DNA of 9,156 nucleotides from UBA9410 sp036123635 (lineage in GTDB: Bacteria > Actinomycetota > Acidimicrobiia > Acidimicrobiales > MedAcidi-G1). The notes under the pieces were generated by a model. The model searched no databases and was not told the origin of the DNA. It saw only the letters and a list, made by a program, of their open reading frames with translations. Location of the stretch: positions 1 to 9,156 of the forward strand of contig JAZADL010000114.1 in assembly GCA_036123635.1 (NCBI GenBank), given 5' to 3'. Shown piece by piece: positions 6,453 through 9,156 of the stretch. How positions within the stretch are numbered: position 1 is the stretch's first letter; every line of letters begins with the position of its first letter. A program made the position numbers and the translations under genes.

Positions 6453-6986
6453 TCAGTAGCCGCCCACCGGGGTAAGGCGGACCAGGTCGATGGGTTCGAC
6501 GAATCCGGGAATCTCATGGCGACCCAAGGGGGCCGCCTCGGCGTTCACCATCTCCAGGTTCACCGTTCCTACCTGGGCCAGGATCTCGTGGGGTTTCGCT
6601 CGATCACAGAGTCGCGAAGCCAGAATCACCGCCCTTCCGACGTGGTCATCGCCGTCGATAAGTAGCACCGGCCCCCGGGCGATACCAGCTCGCATGGGTC
6701 GGGGCGACCGGGTGTAGTCGACCAGACGCTCGATGTCGATGACCGCTTCGACCAGGTCCTCCGAATGGACCCCAACCATCATCGCTCCATCGCCCAGCCA
6801 CTTGGCCATCCGCACCCCTCGCTCCGAAGCCACCTGCCGGACGGCGTTTCTGAAGTTACGGATCACGTCGTAGGCCGCCGCATCACCCTCCTTATCCGTG
6901 TAGGCGGTGAAGCCACTGATGTCGAGGAAGGCGAAGGTCCGCTCGACTCGCTTCAGGGTCCTCTGCGGGAGATCGTCAATGGTCAT
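6453..6986 (-). CDS. Stand-alone class III adenylate/guanylate cyclase domain protein
   Basis: 177-residue soluble protein consisting almost only of a class III nucleotidyl cyclase homology domain, with no membrane segment, HAMP or sensor domain. FAFLDISGFT (18-27) contains metal-binding Asp22 and AKWLGDGAMM (61-70) contains Asp66. Lys62 and Asp114 sit at the two adenine-specifying positions of adenylyl cyclases, which favours ATP over GTP. In GRAVILASRL (117-126) the transition-state Arg125 is kept, but the Asn expected in VNxAxR is Ile121, so activity may be low or altered. Such domains work as dimers, so it may homodimerise or partner another cyclase. The ATG at 6986 overlaps the lgt stop by 4 nt (ATGA) and has AGGA 7 nt upstream. 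The frame continues open to 7631, but that stretch merely shadows lgt. Confidence 0.88.
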   Translation of the reverse strand: MTIDDLPQRTLKRVERTFAFLDISGFTAYTDKEGDAAAYDVIRNFRNAVRQVASERGVRMAKWLGDGAMMVGVHSEDLVEAVIDIERLVDYTRSPRPMRAGIARGPVLLIDGDDHVGRAVILASRLCDRAKPHEILAQVGTVNLEMVNAEAAPLGRHEIPGFVEPIDLVRLTPVGGY

Positions 6987-7822
6987 GTCGTGATCCTGTC
7001 GTTCCCGGCATCTGCTGGCGACCTGGTCGCCCGTCCGGTCCACGTCACCACGGCACCCACCACGATGGCCGCCAGAGCCATCCATGTGTTGACCCGAACC
7101 CCGACGATCAGCGAGGCCTGGTCCACCCGGAGTGCCTCCACCCAGAGCCGGCCCAGCCCGTAGCCGAAGACCCAGAGGCCGACCAGGTATCCGGGTCGCA
7201 AGACCCCCCTTCGTTCGATCCGCACCAGGAACACGGCCAGCGCCACATTCCACAGCCCCTCGTAGAGGAAGGTCGGATGAAAGGTCGCGGCCCCCGAGTA
7301 GCCAAGCGGACGGTGGGCGGCATCGATCTCCAGCGCCCATGGCAGATCGGTCGGCCTGCCGAACACCTCTTGATTGAACCAGTTCCCCCACCGGCCGATG
7401 GCCTGAGCCACCGGGATGGTCGGCACCATCACGTCCATCGCCCCGGCCATGGACAGGCCACGGCGTCGGGCCACCAGGACGCCGACCGCCACACCGGCCA
7501 TCAGTCCTCCCGGGATACCCAGGCCTCCCTGCCAAAGTGCCGGCACGTCCTCCCACCGTCCCTGAAAGGACCGCCAGTCTGTGGCCACGTGGTATAGCCG
7601 TGATCCGACTAACCCGGCCGGCACGGCCCATAGGGCAATGGTCGACATGTCCTCCGGGTCTCCACCCCGGGCCGCCTGACGTCGCCGGCTCCAGGCCACA
7701 GCGGTCAGAGCACCTAGGGCGATCATCAAGCCGTAGGCCCGCAATTCCAGCGGTCCGATCGAGAGCGAGTTGGTCGACGGGCTGGGGAGGGCTCCAAGCA
7801 ACCCGACCATCGACCCCACCAC
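6983..7822 (-). CDS. lgt: Prolipoprotein diacylglyceryl transferase Lgt
   Basis: 279-residue polytopic membrane enzyme that moves diacylglycerol from phosphatidylglycerol to the lipobox Cys of prolipoproteins, the first step of lipoprotein maturation. The Lgt signature GRWGNWFNQEVFG (143-155) is intact, with the Arg, Asn, Glu and Gly of the active region. RAYGLMIALG (28-37) matches the Tyr26 region of E. coli Lgt, HPTFLYE (182-188) is the conserved periplasmic block, and GRLWVEALRVD (224-234) the C-terminal one. The stretch aligned with SFHGG of E. coli reads GIPGG here (Pro104), so the His103 equivalent is missing. Several hydrophobic segments are visible, including 60-75, 105-118, 190-201, 212-224 and 247-261. 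The GTG at 7822 has AGGA 9 nt upstream, and an ATG at 7810 is a possible alternative. The gene starts 15 nt after the acyl-CoA dehydrogenase stop and is probably co-transcribed with it. Confidence 0.96.
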   Translation of the reverse strand: MVGSMVGLLGALPSPSTNSLSIGPLELRAYGLMIALGALTAVAWSRRRQAARGGDPEDMSTIALWAVPAGLVGSRLYHVATDWRSFQGRWEDVPALWQGGLGIPGGLMAGVAVGVLVARRRGLSMAGAMDVMVPTIPVAQAIGRWGNWFNQEVFGRPTDLPWALEIDAAHRPLGYSGAATFHPTFLYEGLWNVALAVFLVRIERRGVLRPGYLVGLWVFGYGLGRLWVEALRVDQASLIVGVRVNTWMALAAIVVGAVVTWTGRATRSPADAGNDRITT

Positions 7823-7837
7823 TGTGGACTGTCCTGA

Positions 7838-9156
7838 TCAGGCCGAGAAGCCGTCGGCAGGCACGGCGTACAGGTCTTCGGCGCCGGCAGTGACCGCCCC
7901 TAGCTGGGCGCGGACCACGGGTAGCAGTTGCTCGGCGTAGAAGCGAGCGACCACCACCTTGGTCGCCAGATGGTCGGCATCACCCTCGCCGGCGTCAAGC
8001 CGGCGGCGGGCACCCAGGGCGAGGCGGGCCAGAAGCCACCCACCCGCCAACTGGCCAAACATTCTCAGGTACGGAGTGGCACCGGCAAGAGCGTCGTTCG
8101 GGTCAGCTAGCCCGTGGGCCATCAGCCACGAGGTGGCCTCCTCCATGGCCGACCGGGCATCGGCCAGACCGTTTCGGATGGTCACAAAATCCTCACCCGC
8201 TGTGGCCAAGTCAGAATCGATGGCAGCCATCTCGACCAGAAGGTCGCCCATAACCCCGCCCTCGCGCATGGGTAACTTACGACCTACGAGGTCCATGGCC
8301 TGAATGCCGTTGGTGCCCTCGTAGATGGGCGAAATCCGGGAGTCCCGGAAGTGCTGAGCGGCCCCTGTCTCCTCGATATAGCCATACCCCCCGTGGACTT
8401 GGATGCCCAATGAGGCCATTTCGACGCCCACGTCGGTGCACCAAGCCTTAGAGATGGGCGTCAGTAACTCAGCCCTCTCGGAGGCTTCCTCGCGGGTCGT
8501 CTCGTCCGGGTGGTGCGTGGCGATGTCGAGGGTCGCCGCGTTCAGGTAAAGCAGACACCGCATGGCGTCGACGTAGGCCCGCATCGTCAGCAGCATCCGT
8601 CGGACGTCGGCGTGATCCACGATGACCGCCTGTTCGCCGGCCGGACCACCGATGGCCCGCCCCTGGCGTCGCTCCCCGGCGTAGTCCGCAGCCTGCTGCA
8701 GGGCCCTCTCGGTGACAGCTAGGCCCTCCACGCCCACCCCCAGACGGGCGTTGTTCATCATCTTGAACATGTACCGCATGCCCTGGTGCTCCTCGCCTAC
8801 CAAATAGCCCACGGCACCGTCGCCCGCGTCTCCGTACGAGAGCACGCACGTCGGACTGGCATGTAGGCCCAACTTGTGCTCAACCGACACGCACGTGTAG
8901 TCGTTGCGCTCCCCCAGACTCCCATCGTCTCCGACGAGGTACTTAGGGACCACGAAAAGGGAGATACCCCTTGTGCCCGGAGGGCTGTCCGGAGTTCGGG
9001 CCAGGACCAGCTGAATGATGTTCTCCGCAAGCTCGTGCTCGCCGAAGGTGATGAAGATCTTGGTCCCAAAGATTCGGTAGGTGCCGTCGTCTCCGGGTAC
9101 GGCCCGGGTGGTCAGGGCGCCCACATCGGAACCGGCCTGTGGTTCGGTCAGGTTCA
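7838..9156 (-). CDS. Acyl-CoA dehydrogenase (FadE/DmdC-like, with extra C-terminal domain), 5' end outside window
   Basis: FAD-dependent dehydrogenase that oxidises an acyl-CoA to the 2-enoyl-CoA. 438 residues are visible, and the frame is open to the right edge. It enters at NLTEPQAGSDVGAL, the middle-domain FAD/substrate motif, so a GTG at 9124 that looks like a start is internal. MMNNARLGVGVEGLAVTER and VHGGYGYIEE are standard C-terminal helical-domain motifs. PIYEGTNGIQ carries the Glu (about visible residue 279) at the position of the catalytic base Glu376 of MCAD. About 150 further residues follow, matching the added C-terminal domain of roughly 600-residue members such as FadE5-type enzymes and DmdC (3-methylmercaptopropionyl-CoA dehydrogenase). 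The substrate is unknown: a general fatty-acid role and a DmdC role are both possible, and no dmd neighbour is in view. Confidence 0.93.
   Translation of the reverse strand, partial: NLTEPQAGSDVGALTTRAVPGDDGTYRIFGTKIFITFGEHELAENIIQLVLARTPDSPPGTRGISLFVVPKYLVGDDGSLGERNDYTCVSVEHKLGLHASPTCVLSYGDAGDGAVGYLVGEEHQGMRYMFKMMNNARLGVGVEGLAVTERALQQAADYAGERRQGRAIGGPAGEQAVIVDHADVRRMLLTMRAYVDAMRCLLYLNAATLDIATHHPDETTREEASERAELLTPISKAWCTDVGVEMASLGIQVHGGYGYIEETGAAQHFRDSRISPIYEGTNGIQAMDLVGRKLPMREGGVMGDLLVEMAAIDSDLATAGEDFVTIRNGLADARSAMEEATSWLMAHGLADPNDALAGATPYLRMFGQLAGGWLLARLALGARRRLDAGEGDADHLATKVVVARFYAEQLLPVVRAQLGAVTAGAEDLYAVPADGFSA

Noticed and set aside
6446..6517. ATG at 6517 as start of the ATL gene
   Set aside because: It would overlap the cyclase by 65 nt and add residues unlike the family; the GTG at 6445 fits spacing and length.
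6987..7631. N-terminal extension of the cyclase frame up to 7631
   Set aside because: It overlaps lgt almost entirely and is Gly/Arg-rich low-complexity sequence. The ATG at 6986 has a ribosome site and an ATGA overlap.
9122..9126. GTG at 9124 as the start of the acyl-CoA dehydrogenase
   Set aside because: The conserved LTEPQAGSD motif lies immediately upstream in frame, so the gene continues past the window edge.

Overview
This is a GC-rich stretch (roughly two thirds G+C) with every gene on the minus strand, so transcription runs from position 9156 towards 1. The protein families suggest an actinobacterium, perhaps an Acidimicrobiia-like lineage. The hints are Lgt sequence style, a class III cyclase partner, a DmdC/FadE-type acyl-CoA dehydrogenase, GTG starts and a SAM-I/SAM-IV type riboswitch in front of metX. 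That placement is an inference from gene style; no marker gene is present.

Layout in transcription order. (1) 9156-7838 is the C-terminal part of a large acyl-CoA dehydrogenase, running in from the right edge. (2) 7822-6983 is lgt, the lipoprotein diacylglyceryl transferase. It overlaps by 4 nt (ATGA) with (3) 6986-6453, a stand-alone class III nucleotide cyclase domain. (4) 6445-6149 is a small alkyltransferase-like (ATL) protein with PWWR in place of the PCHR active site. (5) A 194-nt leader with stacked, partly exclusive hairpins precedes (6) 5954-4785, a DEAD-box RNA helicase. (7) 4756-3164 follows after 28 nt and is a solitary gamma-class N6-adenine DNA methyltransferase with no restriction partner in view. 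(8) An imperfect hairpin overlaps its stop codon.

The 265 nt between the methyltransferase and metX are almost fully explained: a promoter -10 element, then an RNA that folds as a SAM-I/SAM-IV clan riboswitch (P1-P5 plus a 6-bp pseudoknot between the P3 loop and the strand after P5), then a hairpin that places the metX Shine-Dalgarno sequence in its loop. This leader controls metX (homoserine O-acyltransferase, 2898-1669). metX overlaps by 4 nt with a PLP-dependent sulfhydrylase/cystathionine gamma-synthase-family gene (1672-479), which is followed 21 nt later by an Fpg/Nei-type DNA glycosylase (457-1, cut by the left edge). MetX activates homoserine, the PLP enzyme adds sulfur, and SAM made from the resulting methionine would feed back on the leader.

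Most of the window is housekeeping. The points worth a second look are the two structured leaders, a cyclase lacking the transition-state Asn, the double-Trp ATL motif, the orphan methyltransferase and the glycosylase in a methionine operon. I see no CRISPR array, insertion sequence, tRNA, rRNA or phage gene, and no clear new multi-gene system.
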